Shown: piece after piece, positions 14,325 to 23,704 of the stretch
Layout: the number at the start of each line of letters is the position of its first letter
Position numbering within the stretch: the first letter of the stretch is position 1
Origin: JABMRP01 sp964444795
GTDB lineage: Bacteria; Planctomycetota; Planctomycetia; Pirellulales; Thermoguttaceae
Length of the DNA: 23,804 bases
Reading direction: 5' to 3'
Assembly (NCBI GenBank): GCA_964444795.1
Contig: CAYUIQ010000138.1
Coordinates: 1 to 23,804, forward strand
Translations under genes and position numbers: made by a program
Notes under the pieces: generated by a model
Told to the model about the DNA's origin: nothing
Databases searched by the model: none
What the model saw: only the letters and a program-made list of their open reading frames with translations

Positions 14325-17300
14325 TCAACGTTCGATCACCGGTGCCGGCACGAAGGCTTGCGAGACGGGCATGTAATTGCAGGTGCAGCCGCCGGACAGA
14401 TTGGGGATGTTCAACACGCCGTTGGCCACGAACAAGTTGTTGCTGCATGCGGCGCGAACGTTCCAGATCGATGTGATCTGGCCGGTCTCCAGGTCGATGT
14501 AAGCCGCGTTGCCCTTGAATCGCGTGGTGAGCAGATTCGCGCTGGCCCGCAGAAGGGTACAACCGCGCCGTTGCCACACGAAGTTTTTACCGATCTTGGC
14601 ACCCGTCTTCGGGTCGATCACCGCCACGTTTTCGGGACCGCCGGAAATCAGCCGATCACCGGCGACCAGCGACACGGCGGAGTTTCCCACTCGGGAGCCG
14701 TCGTCGGCTCCGAAGATTCCGCTGGACGTGCAGAGCAGGTTGCCCGATGCGAAGTAGCGGAGGATCGAGCCGCCTGTCGTCTCCCAGAGGACTTTGCCGG
14801 TTTTTGCGTCGAGCGATTGGACGGCAACGTCCGGCGTTTTTTCGCCTCGCTTGGGGGCGATGAAGTCGGCGAGAAAGACCTTACCTCCGCCGATTGCCAG
14901 GCATCCGACCTTGACCTTGGTGTCGTGTTTCCAGATCACGGCTCCCGTGCGACGGTCCATACACACGATCGCGTTGCCACAGACGCCGACCAGTGTATCG
15001 CCGGTCACTCGCAGGATCGACCAGGACCCGGTCACGCTATCGGGAAGATCAATCTGTCGAGCGATCTTGCCATTGGCCGGATCGAGAACCACGCACGCTC
15101 GACCGGCGGCCAGATAGACGGCGTCGGGCGTAGCGGCCATCGTTTCTCCTGTCGGTCGTACCGAAGGCAGGTCGGCCTGCCAGAGATGACGGCCCGTGAA
15201 GACATCGATGGCACGCAGTCCGTTGGAGTAAACGAAGACGCGTCCTCCGGCAACGCGAACGAGCGATGCACCGGGCGTTCGGATCCATCGAAGCGAGCCG
15301 TCGAACCAGAGTCGCGATAGGGGCGGCTCGACGAACCGGTCATCGGAGGCGCCCGCGTTGGCCGCATTGGCGCCGCGATGCGACCAGTCGGTCGAGCCGG
15401 GTAGCGCGCCGTCGCGCGTTGCGGTCAGACCGTCGTCCGTCTGCCGGACCACGAGGTTCGGCGTCTTGCTGTCGGCCAGTTTCTTGGCCAGTTCGTCTTT
15501 CGCGTCGCCGGCCAGCTTCAAACACGCGATTCCGCCGTAGGGACGCAGGCAATGGGCCACCGTGTCGGCCATGGCCGGCGTTGGGTTTTCCGAAACGATC
15601 AGACTGGCGAAGTACGGAGGCAACGGATAGGTCGCCGGGTCGCCAGTGAGAACGCTCACCTGGGTTCCGTAAAGTTCCTCCCGGTCGAGCCTCCGTCGAA
15701 ACGCGGCCGCCCGCTCGGCATCGGCCTCGATCACGAGCACGGGGCACTCGGATTGCAGGGCAAGTTCCTCCGCCAACTGGCCCGTACCCGCGCCGAGCAC
15801 GAGAATATGGCCGACTCGTGTGTCGCTTTGCTTGAGCAACTCGGCGGCCGTGGCGGTCCGTTGTTCGGACACCGCGGGCAATTGGAACCGCAGCCCATGA
15901 ATAGCAGGCTCCTCGGTCTGCGTCTCTTCACCGAAAGCCAGGATACGGCCTTCGACGGTCACGACGAACAGCTTTCCGTCGGCGGCCAACATGCTCTGCG
16001 GCGTGCCTGCGATCTCGGCTTTCCAGCCGATCTTCGGTTGCTCGCCCTCGGCGGGAATGTCGACGGCTTCCACGACACCCGGACGACCGCAGTAAAGACG
16101 GTCGCCCACCTTGATGTGGAGCTTCGACTCCGAGGGCAACCGCCACTGTTGGGCGAACGTCCCGCGGAGTTTGTCCGGGTATTGATCCTGTCGTCGATAG
16201 GCGGGATTCTCGGCGGAGCCGGCCCGCTCTTCGACCTTGGCTTTGGTCAGGTCGCAGGCCACGATGGCGCCCTCGCTGTAGTACATCGTCTCGGGCGTAA
16301 GCACCGGTTGCCGGAAGTTGCCCAGTGCCTTCTGGTTAGCCCGATCGATTTGCAGCCGCGTTAGCCCACCGACGTAGAGCATCTTCTTGTAATCGCTGTC
16401 GCCCCGTGTCTGGCGAAACAGCTCGTCGTTCGGTCTTTGGATGTCGTACAGATCGCCGCCGTGCAGCAGGTAGTTTCGCACGCCGGCCACGAACCAGCAC
16501 CCCTTGGCCAACCCGACCCGGCCCCCCCAACCCATGGTGTACGTTCCCAGTTCGCCCGTCTTGCGATCGAAGACGGCGGGCAATTGGGCCCCACAGGGAA
16601 CGACCAACTTGTCGTCGACCACCGCCAGATAACCCTGCGGCGAGATGCCGGCGTAGTAGGAAACGCCGTGGTCCATGTTGGCCGCTTCGAGGTGATGGCT
16701 GTCGACGTTCGACCAAATCGCTTTGCCGGTCTTCGCGTCCAACGCATGCACGAACACGCCTTCCCCCGACCAGATACCGGCAGCGAAGTAGATAACCCCG
16801 TCGTCCAGAACGGGACCGCCGCGCGCCGGAAATAGCGAGACCATCCGGCTGTTGCCCAGGATCTTACGCTCCTTGTGATCGTCCGTTGCTCCGCGAAACT
16901 TCCAAAGCAGCTTCCCGTCGTCGGCACCGGTGCAATAGAGATGGCCGTCGTCGGAAACGAAGTAGACTTTGCCGTCCCATGCCACGGGAGCGAAACGAAC
17001 GGGCCCTTCGGTGAAGAACCGCCAGCGGATCTCGCCCGTGTCGGTATTCAGGGCCGTCACGCTATCGGTAACCATCGAAGGAACGAACATCGTATCGCCG
17101 GCCACCACCGGTTCGTAGGTGGCGTCGTAACGCAGCCGGAGTTCACCCGGATAGGCCGCCCGCGGCGCCGGCAGTTGACGCGACCACTGCAAGTGCAACT
17201 CCCCGGGCAGCGATTCGGCTCCGGCCGCGGTGCGACCCGCGTCATGCCGAAACTGCGGCCAATCGGCACCGGATGAAGTGGAACAGGCCAGCAGGACGCA

Positions 17301-17330
17301 AACGGCGGCAAGTGCGAGCAATCGATTCAT
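14325..17330 (-). CDS. PQQ-type propeller protein with inserted methyltransferase-like domain
   Basis: A 1001-residue exported protein. The signal (LLALAAVCVLLAC, about 4-16) contains a possible lipobox, LLAC. The first PQQ-like beta-propeller (about 23-480) begins DWPQFRHDAGRT and has repeats such as ALNTDTGEIRWRF and ALDAKTGKAIWS. Residues about 500-645 form a Rossmann domain like SAM methyltransferases, with V511-LGAGTGQL and an acidic strand end VIEADAERA. A second propeller follows from D648-WSHRG, with AIDVFTGRHLW, CMDRRTGAVIW and LDAKTGKVLWE, and ends near 1001. It may be a scaffold or a quinoprotein-like dehydrogenase; no PQQ ligands can be assigned. The ATG at 17330 is chosen because AGGAG is about 9 nt upstream; the frame opens 11 codons earlier. 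Confidence 0.87.
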   Translation of the reverse strand: MNRLLALAAVCVLLACSTSSGADWPQFRHDAGRTAAGAESLPGELHLQWSRQLPAPRAAYPGELRLRYDATYEPVVAGDTMFVPSMVTDSVTALNTDTGEIRWRFFTEGPVRFAPVAWDGKVYFVSDDGHLYCTGADDGKLLWKFRGATDDHKERKILGNSRMVSLFPARGGPVLDDGVIYFAAGIWSGEGVFVHALDAKTGKAIWSNVDSHHLEAANMDHGVSYYAGISPQGYLAVVDDKLVVPCGAQLPAVFDRKTGELGTYTMGWGGRVGLAKGCWFVAGVRNYLLHGGDLYDIQRPNDELFRQTRGDSDYKKMLYVGGLTRLQIDRANQKALGNFRQPVLTPETMYYSEGAIVACDLTKAKVEERAGSAENPAYRRQDQYPDKLRGTFAQQWRLPSESKLHIKVGDRLYCGRPGVVEAVDIPAEGEQPKIGWKAEIAGTPQSMLAADGKLFVVTVEGRILAFGEETQTEEPAIHGLRFQLPAVSEQRTATAAELLKQSDTRVGHILVLGAGTGQLAEELALQSECPVLVIEADAERAAAFRRRLDREELYGTQVSVLTGDPATYPLPPYFASLIVSENPTPAMADTVAHCLRPYGGIACLKLAGDAKDELAKKLADSKTPNLVVRQTDDGLTATRDGALPGSTDWSHRGANAANAGASDDRFVEPPLSRLWFDGSLRWIRTPGASLVRVAGGRVFVYSNGLRAIDVFTGRHLWQADLPSVRPTGETMAATPDAVYLAAGRACVVLDPANGKIARQIDLPDSVTGSWSILRVTGDTLVGVCGNAIVCMDRRTGAVIWKHDTKVKVGCLAIGGGKVFLADFIAPKRGEKTPDVAVQSLDAKTGKVLWETTGGSILRYFASGNLLCTSSGIFGADDGSRVGNSAVSLVAGDRLISGGPENVAVIDPKTGAKIGKNFVWQRRGCTLLRASANLLTTRFKGNAAYIDLETGQITSIWNVRAACSNNLFVANGVLNIPNLSGGCTCNYMPVSQAFVPAPVIER

Positions 17331-17529
17331 CGCGAGGATCTCCTCTGGAGGGGGGGTGGCCAAAGCTGCGTCATTCTAACATCCACCGGGCCTTGAGGCC
17401 ACAAGCGTGGATGACTTGGCCGGCCGCGACCAGAAGCCTCTACTTGCAGATGGAAGAGTACGCAACGGTCGAACCGTTATTCTCTCAAGTCCGAGATATG
17501 GGATCGAGGAGTTGTTCAGGCTCTGGCTG

Positions 17530-17556
17530 CTAACCCTATGCGTATCGTGGGGTTAG
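17530..17556. terminator. small hairpin downstream of the second sulfatase
   Basis: CTAACCC (17530-17536) and GGGTTAG (17550-17556) are perfect complements with a 13-nt loop, about 36 nt past the minus-strand sulfatase stop. No clear U-tract follows, so this is only a weak terminator candidate. The rest of 17331-17591 holds the PQQ gene's upstream region (a TAGAAT-like -10 but no good -35). Confidence 0.25.
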
Positions 17557-17591
17557 GCCAAGATCCGTCCACCGCAAGTCGATGGCTGCTG

Positions 17592-19016
17592 CTATTGCGG
17601 AATCACCCAATCCTTCGGCGCGGTGAAGCCGGCGCGGCCGTCGCCATAGGCGGTTACACCGTCGAGCTTCCAGGAGAGGAACGTCCGCAACGCGGCCGTC
17701 AGGCGGTCGACCGTCTTCGGTTGTTGATCCGCTAGATTGACGCGCTCGTTCTCGTCGGTGTCGATCTCGAACAGCTCGATCCTGCTCTTCGTCTTCGCCC
17801 CCGGCAGGAGCACCCCGGGACCGTGAACGACCAGCTTGTAAGGCGGCCGGATCACGGCCAGGGCCTCGGTCGGGGCCGACTGGTGGATGTAGCTGAACCA
17901 ATCGCGGACCGGTGCGTCGGCCGTGCCGCGCATCACGTCCAACACGTCGACGCCGTCGAGCGGATTGGGATCCGGGGCGTCGGCCAGCCCGACGATTCGC
18001 TTCACCGTGGGATACACGTCGATGTAGCCGATGCGGCCGTCGATCTTCTTTCCGCCGGCGATTTCCCCGACCGGCCAGCGGGCCGCCGCGCAGACCCGGG
18101 TGCCGCCTTCGTAAACCTGGACTTTGCCGCCGCGGAGCGAACCGTTGTCGCCATGACCGACGATCCCGCCGTTGTCGCTGAAGAAGAGCACGAACGTATT
18201 CTCGGTCAGGCCCCGATCGTCCAGGGTGTCGAGGATTCGGCCCACCGCGCGATCCATGGCCACGACCATTGCGGCATAAACGCGCCGCCGCGGATTCCCC
18301 AGATGGGCAAAACGCGCCACGTCGGCCTCATGCGCCTGGTACGGACCGTGCGGGGCGTTGAACGGCACGTAGAGAAAGAACGGCTCATCCTCGGGCACGT
18401 TCTCGATAAACCGCACGGCCTCGGCGCCGAGCAGATCGGTGGAGTAGCCCAATTCATGTACCGTCTCGTGATTGCGGTGCCAGTCGACCTCTCCTTCGCG
18501 CAGATGCGTCCAGTAGTCGATGGCCCCGTTGTAGTGGCCGTAGAAGTGAGTAAACCCGCAACGCAGCGGATGGTGTTCGGCGGCCGAATGGCCCAGGTGC
18601 CACTTGCCGATCATGCCGCGATGCGCGTAGCCGGCGCCGGCGACCAGCTCGGCCATGGTCTGCTCTCCCGGCGGCAGGCCCCAGCGCCGCCATGGCGGGA
18701 TCACCGACCGCATGATACCCATCCGCAACGGCCAGCGGCCGGTCATCAGCCCGGCGCGGGTGGGCGAACAGACGGGACAGGCGTAGAACCGCGTCAGGTT
18801 CGCGCCTTCTCGGGCAATCCGATCGATCGCCGGCGTGGGAATCTCCCCGCCGTTGAAGCTCACGTCGCGGTAGCCCAGATCGTCGGCCAGGAGGATCAGA
18901 ATGTTGGGCTGCCGGGCCGCTGCGACCGGCGTGCTGCTTGCGGCAAGCAGCACACCGGCGGCAAGGACGCTCAGAAGCAAAGGCATCGCCCGCAGGGCGC
19001 TCAATTGATTGGGCAT
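17592..19016 (-). CDS. secreted arylsulfatase B-like S1 sulfatase
   Basis: A 474-residue type I sulfatase. The signal peptide is about 9-34 (LRAMPLLLSVLAAGVLLAASS...VAAA). Active-site features are D45-D46 (ADD), the formylglycine motif C83-SPTRAGLMTGR, K138 and H140 in GKWHLGH, and S280-D281-N282-G283. The set is typical of arylsulfatase A/B-like enzymes that remove sulfate from glycans. Residue spacing and motifs differ from the other sulfatase in the window, so the two should act on different linkages. The ATG at 19016 has GGAG about 7 nt upstream; the open frame to 19088 adds no recognisable export signal. It is divergent from the Gfo/Idh gene, with a 225-bp shared upstream region. Confidence 0.92.
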   Translation of the reverse strand: MPNQLSALRAMPLLLSVLAAGVLLAASSTPVAAARQPNILILLADDLGYRDVSFNGGEIPTPAIDRIAREGANLTRFYACPVCSPTRAGLMTGRWPLRMGIMRSVIPPWRRWGLPPGEQTMAELVAGAGYAHRGMIGKWHLGHSAAEHHPLRCGFTHFYGHYNGAIDYWTHLREGEVDWHRNHETVHELGYSTDLLGAEAVRFIENVPEDEPFFLYVPFNAPHGPYQAHEADVARFAHLGNPRRRVYAAMVVAMDRAVGRILDTLDDRGLTENTFVLFFSDNGGIVGHGDNGSLRGGKVQVYEGGTRVCAAARWPVGEIAGGKKIDGRIGYIDVYPTVKRIVGLADAPDPNPLDGVDVLDVMRGTADAPVRDWFSYIHQSAPTEALAVIRPPYKLVVHGPGVLLPGAKTKSRIELFEIDTDENERVNLADQQPKTVDRLTAALRTFLSWKLDGVTAYGDGRAGFTAPKDWVIPQ

Positions 19017-19160
19017 GGCAAGACTCCGCGTGGGTGAGATGCTGAAATCGAAGGGAGACGTAACTCCTTCATGGTAGAGGACCGGCAACCGATCTGCAAT
19101 GTTTCAGCTTGTGTGATGCTCCAACTCAGAATGCCCCGGGCATGTCCGGCGGGGACGAAG

Positions 19161-19190
19161 TTGCCGTTTTCACTTCGAGTGTGTTACAAT
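19161..19190 (+). promoter_or_regulatory. sigma70-like promoter for the Gfo/Idh gene
   Basis: TTGCCG (19161-19166, 4/6), an 18-nt spacer, then TACAAT (19185-19190, 5/6). The ATG at 19242 follows 51 nt after the -10 box. It lies in the divergent region shared with the minus-strand sulfatase, which suggests joint control. Confidence 0.5.
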
Positions 19191-19241
19191 GCCGGCGTAC
19201 CGACAGACACCCCACCGTCGACCGAACGAAGGAAAAGACCA

Positions 19242-20591
19242 ATGCGAGACTCAGCCCCCGGACGTTCCACGCGGCGGGAATTCTTGCGCGGCGCGTTGGC
19301 GGCGGGAACGGCCGCAGCGGCGCCATGGGTGATACCCGGTTCCGCGCTGGGGGCCGACGGCAGACCGGCGCCCAGTGAGCGGATCGCCATGGGCTGTATC
19401 GGGTTGGGCGGCCGAGGCACGGTCGACATGAACGCCTTCCTCGCCAACGACCGGGTGCAAATGATCGCCCTGTGCGACGTCGACGCCGGCAGCACCCGCT
19501 ACGAAGACGCCTGGCACCGCGGTCTGGCTCCAGCCAAGGAAAAGGTCGACAAACACTACGCCGGGCAGGCAGCCTCGGGGAGTTTCCGCGGCGTGGACGG
19601 GTATCGCGATTTCCGCGACCTGCTGGCGCGCACCGATGTCGACGCCGTTTGCGTGGCCACGCCCGACCACTGGCACGGGACGATCGTCGTGGCGGCGGCC
19701 GTCGCGGGCAAGGACATCTACTGCGAGAAACCGTTGAGCCTGACGGTGGAGGACGGCCGGGCGATGGTCGAGGCAGTCGGCCGCTACGAGCGCGTCTTTC
19801 AGTGCGGCTCGCAGCGGCGTAGCGACGGGCGCTGCCGCCATAGCTGCGAACTGGTGCGCAACGGTCGCATCGGGCGGCTGCACACGGTCCGCGTGGGTCT
19901 GCCCGGGGGGCATTGGATCCGCAACAACGCCAAGAAGACGTTCGCCCCGGAACCCGCTCCCGAGGGCTTCGACTACGATCTCTGGCTGGGGCCGGCGCCC
20001 TGGGCACCGTACACCTTCAACCGCTGCCATTGGAACTTCCGCTGGAACCTCGACTACTCCGGCGGCAACGTGACCGACTGGGGCGCCCACATGATCGACA
20101 TGGCTCACTGGGGAATGGGCTGCGACGAAACCGGTCCGGTGGAAGTGGAAGGACAGGGGACGTTTCCCCCGCGAGACAATCTGTGGAACGCGGCCACGGC
20201 CTTCGAGTTCACCTGCACCTACGCCAACGGAGTGAAGATGATCGTTCGCAGCGGCGGCCCCAACCGCTTCGAGGGGACCGAAGGCTGGATCGAATTGGGC
20301 GGCAAGACCGACCCGCCTTCGTTGGCCGGCTCGGTCATCGGCCCCGACGAGATCCATCTCTACCAAAGCCAGAGCCAGCACGGCAACTTCCTCGACTGCG
20401 TGAAGAGCCGCCAGCCGACCGCGGCGCCGGTCACCGTGGCCCATCGCAGCATCAGCGTGGCCCACTTGGGCAATATCGCGATGCTCGTCGGCCGAAAGAT
20501 CCGCTGGGATCCGGTCGCCGAACAGATCCTCGGCGACCCGGCGGCCTCGCGGCTGCTGTGCCGGGCGAAACGGGGGCCGTGGCGCGTGTAG
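19242..20591 (+). CDS. Tat-exported Gfo/Idh/MocA oxidoreductase
   Basis: A 449-residue protein with a twin-arginine signal (STRREFLRGALAAG, residues 9-22, then a hydrophobic stretch to about 37), so it is exported folded, probably with its NAD(P) bound. The Rossmann motif is G51-CIGLGGRG, followed by ALCDVD at the second strand. The conserved EKP (162-164) carries the catalytic Lys, and DWGAHMIDMAHWG holds the late conserved His. Members oxidise or epimerise sugars; exported ones include NAD-dependent glycosidases (GH109 type), which is an alternative. The ATG at 19242 has GAAGGAA about 8 nt upstream; the open frame extends earlier to 19071 without a good site. GH2 follows 91 bp downstream, a possible operon partner. 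Confidence 0.9.
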   Translation: MRDSAPGRSTRREFLRGALAAGTAAAAPWVIPGSALGADGRPAPSERIAMGCIGLGGRGTVDMNAFLANDRVQMIALCDVDAGSTRYEDAWHRGLAPAKEKVDKHYAGQAASGSFRGVDGYRDFRDLLARTDVDAVCVATPDHWHGTIVVAAAVAGKDIYCEKPLSLTVEDGRAMVEAVGRYERVFQCGSQRRSDGRCRHSCELVRNGRIGRLHTVRVGLPGGHWIRNNAKKTFAPEPAPEGFDYDLWLGPAPWAPYTFNRCHWNFRWNLDYSGGNVTDWGAHMIDMAHWGMGCDETGPVEVEGQGTFPPRDNLWNAATAFEFTCTYANGVKMIVRSGGPNRFEGTEGWIELGGKTDPPSLAGSVIGPDEIHLYQSQSQHGNFLDCVKSRQPTAAPVTVAHRSISVAHLGNIAMLVGRKIRWDPVAEQILGDPAASRLLCRAKRGPWRV

Positions 20592-20682
20592 TTTCTTGCG
20601 GCGTAACTTCCCAGCATCGTGTGCGCATTAGGCCGATATCCACGCATTATTGCCACCACGTTCCGTATTGGGGTGAAACACC

Positions 20683-23600
20683 ATGCGCTATCCGAGAGTT
20701 CTTCTCGTTTCGATTCTTGTCCTTTGGGCATTCACCTGGGGTGTGTCTGGAGGATTCGCCATGGACACGCCGCGCCATGGCGTATCGCTTGACGGAGCCT
20801 GGGCACTGGCAATCGACCCGGGCAACATTGGCAAGAACGAGGGTTGGTTTGCCGACAACGCTGCGAAGACGGCACGCTCGGCGAACGTGCCCGGAGCACT
20901 CGAGGAGACGTTTCCCGGCTACGACGGCGTTGTCTGGTATTGGAAGACCTTTCGCCTGGAGGATCCGCCCAAACGGAACCAGCGGGTTCTGGTGCGATTC
21001 GGGGCCGCGGACTACTTTGCCGAAGTTTGGCTCAATAGCCGACGCCTGGGCCAACACGAGGGGGGTGAAACACCGTTCGTGTTGGATGCCACGGCGGCAC
21101 TCAAACCGGAGGCGGAGAATCGGCTCGTCGTGCGTCTGATCAATCCGAAGCATGAGGACATCGACGGTTTTCAACTGAAGCACGTGCCCCACGGAATCAA
21201 GGTCGTCGACTTCAAACCCGGGACGGGGCGATATCACAACTACGGCGGCCTTTGGCAATCCGTCGTACTGCAATATGTCCCCGAAGTACGCGTGCTCGAC
21301 GTTTTCGCCGAGCCCCGGCTCACCCGCGGCGAGGTCGTCGCGCACGTCACCTTATTGAACGAGGCCGAGCGGGCACTGCGGGGCACCATTGCGATCGACA
21401 TTCGCCCGGCGGCGGGCGGTGAAGGTGAGGCGGTGCATCGCCAAGTGGTCGAGATACCGCGCGGCCGGTCGCTTCTGGACGTGCCGATCGAAGTAGCCAA
21501 GGCGAAGCCTTGGTCGCCGGACGATCCCTTCCTGTACCAGATGACAACTTCCTTGTCGGTGGCCGACGAGTTGCCGGATGCTCTGGTCGTGCGTTTCGGT
21601 TTCCGTGAGTTCACCTTCCGCGACGGTTACTTCCGTCTCAACGGCAAGCGGCTGGTTCTGAAATCCGCGCATACGGTGGGGCATTATCCCATGGGGCTTT
21701 GCCGGCCGCCGGACCGCGAGATGCTGCGTCGCGAACTGCGAATGATGAAGCAGATGGGATTCAACTGCATCCGTTCACTGGGTCGACTGATGTTCCCCGA
21801 GCAGCTCGATTTCTGCGATGAAATAGGCCTGCTGGTTTACGAGGAGACGGAAGCCTCGTGGTTGTGGCACGATTCGCCGAAGATGGCGGAGCGATTCGAT
21901 GCCCACGTCCGCGAGGGAATCGTCCGCGACCGCAACCACCCCTGCGTGGTCATCTGGGGCCTGCTCAACGAGATGAACGACACGCCCATCTTTCGCCACG
22001 CCGTCGGCATGCCGCCGCTGGTGCGTGAGCACGATCCAACGCGCATGGTGGTACTCAACAGCGGCCGATGGGACAACCAACAAGCCACGATCGGCAACCT
22101 GTGCCTGCCTCACACGGATGAGTGGATCGGCGGCATTGCCGACGTCCATGCCTATCCAACCGCCCCCTTCGATCCCGCCGTGCTGGCCGCCTACCGGACG
22201 CAACCGCCGTGGCCAACGAGCCTGCCGATGCCCGGCGGCTACAAGCCGGCCGCATCGGCCGACGACCAGATTTTCGCCAGTGAGTTTGGCACCGGCAGTG
22301 CCATCGACCCGATCCGCGCATGCCGCCTGTTCGAGCAGCACGGCGGGCGAGCGGATCTTGAGGACTATCGCTTCTACCGCGACATGGCCGAGCGGTTCGA
22401 GGCCGATTGGCGTCGGTTCGGCCTCGAAGCGGCGTTTCCCACTCCCGGCGACCTGGTGCGCGCCAGCGAATCTCGCCAGGCCGACAGCCGCCGGATCGCA
22501 CTGGGTGCCCTACGCGCCAACCCCAAGTTGTGCGGCATAAGCCTCACCGGTCAGACCGACAGTTGCATGGCCGGCGAAGGGGTCACGACGATTTGGCGCG
22601 AGCCTAAGCAAGACATGCCCGAGACGTTGCTGGCGGCCTTTGCCCCCGTCACCTGGTCGATCTTCACCAGCAGCACCAGTCTCTACAGCGGGCAAACCCT
22701 TGAAGTGGAGGCCCTGCTCATCAACGAGGACGAGCTGCCGCCCGGCAACTATCCCGCTCGGTTCGAGATTGTCGGCCCCCGCGGCATTGTCTGGAGCATC
22801 GGCAAGGACGTGCGCGTTGGGCCGGGACCAGTCATGGTACATCCCGCACTGCGGCAAACGGTGAAAATCGAGGGACCGCCCGGTCCTTACGCCGTGGTTG
22901 CGCGGCTTGAGGGTGAGTCGCCCGTGGAAACGCGAAGCCCGTTCTATCTCTCCGATCCGGCAGCGCTGCCCGACGTGCGGGTGCCCGTAACCGTCGCCGA
23001 CTATGGAACCAGACTCTCGGAGTGGCTGGGCGGTCGTGGCATCGGGGTCAGCCGCCACGATCCGGCCGCGCCCCCGCCCCGTCGCGAGATAATCCTCGTG
23101 GCGACCGCGGGCATCTACCCCAGGAGCGTGGATGCTTATCGGGAGTTGATGGGGCGGGTGGATCGCGGCAGCGTTGCGGTCTTCCTGATGCCCAAGGCAT
23201 TCCGCGCCGGCGAAAAAGGTCCGCTGGCACTTCTGCCGCTACGGAGCAAGGGCCACCTCACGGGCGGACGGCCGTGCTGGTGGTCTATCGACCACTTCGT
23301 CAAGGCGCATGCCGCGTTCGACGGCATGCCGTCCGGCCGGCTCATGGGCAACGGCTATTACCGGCTCGTGTGGCCCAATGTGTCGCTGATCGGCGCCAGC
23401 GAGGGTGAGACCGTGGCGGGTGCTTTTGGCATCGGCTGTATCGGCGAAGGCGGCTATTGGAGCGGCGTCGATCTCGCCATTTACCCCTTCGGCAAAGGCA
23501 AGATCATCTTCAACACCCTGCTCATCGAAGAACATCTCGGCCGCGATCCGGCCGCCGACCGGCTCCTGCTCAACCTGATTCGCTTGGCCGCGGACTCCGT

Positions 23601-23694
23601 CGACGAGCCCCTGGCCAAACCGTCACCCGACTGGCCCGAACGCTGGCAATCGCTCCTTCCCGACATCTATGCGGACAAAGAAGACGCCCATTAA
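20683..23694 (+). CDS. secreted glycoside hydrolase family 2 protein
   Basis: A 1003-residue exported enzyme with a signal peptide (LLVSILVLWAFTWGVSGGFA, about 7-26). A GH2 jelly-roll sugar-binding domain is at about 30-205 (VPGALEE, VWYWKTFRL, YFAEVWLNSRRLGQHEGGETPF), an Ig-like domain at about 205-310, and a TIM barrel at about 315-640. The barrel has HPCVVIWGLLNE with acid/base E430 and FASEFG with nucleophile E534. The C-terminal third (about 655-1003) has another Ig-like segment, then a region resembling a glutamine-amidotransferase-like fold, as in some GH2/GH42 enzymes. It hydrolyses a beta-linked sugar (beta-galactosidase or beta-glucuronidase type); specificity cannot be read. The start ATG at 20683 follows GGGGTG. 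Next to sulfatases, it suits sulfated polysaccharide breakdown. Confidence 0.9.
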   Translation: MRYPRVLLVSILVLWAFTWGVSGGFAMDTPRHGVSLDGAWALAIDPGNIGKNEGWFADNAAKTARSANVPGALEETFPGYDGVVWYWKTFRLEDPPKRNQRVLVRFGAADYFAEVWLNSRRLGQHEGGETPFVLDATAALKPEAENRLVVRLINPKHEDIDGFQLKHVPHGIKVVDFKPGTGRYHNYGGLWQSVVLQYVPEVRVLDVFAEPRLTRGEVVAHVTLLNEAERALRGTIAIDIRPAAGGEGEAVHRQVVEIPRGRSLLDVPIEVAKAKPWSPDDPFLYQMTTSLSVADELPDALVVRFGFREFTFRDGYFRLNGKRLVLKSAHTVGHYPMGLCRPPDREMLRRELRMMKQMGFNCIRSLGRLMFPEQLDFCDEIGLLVYEETEASWLWHDSPKMAERFDAHVREGIVRDRNHPCVVIWGLLNEMNDTPIFRHAVGMPPLVREHDPTRMVVLNSGRWDNQQATIGNLCLPHTDEWIGGIADVHAYPTAPFDPAVLAAYRTQPPWPTSLPMPGGYKPAASADDQIFASEFGTGSAIDPIRACRLFEQHGGRADLEDYRFYRDMAERFEADWRRFGLEAAFPTPGDLVRASESRQADSRRIALGALRANPKLCGISLTGQTDSCMAGEGVTTIWREPKQDMPETLLAAFAPVTWSIFTSSTSLYSGQTLEVEALLINEDELPPGNYPARFEIVGPRGIVWSIGKDVRVGPGPVMVHPALRQTVKIEGPPGPYAVVARLEGESPVETRSPFYLSDPAALPDVRVPVTVADYGTRLSEWLGGRGIGVSRHDPAAPPPRREIILVATAGIYPRSVDAYRELMGRVDRGSVAVFLMPKAFRAGEKGPLALLPLRSKGHLTGGRPCWWSIDHFVKAHAAFDGMPSGRLMGNGYYRLVWPNVSLIGASEGETVAGAFGIGCIGEGGYWSGVDLAIYPFGKGKIIFNTLLIEEHLGRDPAADRLLLNLIRLAADSVDEPLAKPSPDWPERWQSLLPDIYADKEDAH

Positions 23695-23704
23695 GGGGCG
23701 GGTC

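Noticed and set aside
17823..19037. 404-codon plus-strand open frame opposite the second sulfatase
   Set aside because: The opposite strand carries the full sulfatase active site. The frame has no recognisable domain and typical GC-skewed shadow composition.
19251..20465. 404-codon minus-strand open frame opposite the Gfo/Idh gene
   Set aside because: Antisense shadow of a well-supported oxidoreductase; no motifs or start signals.
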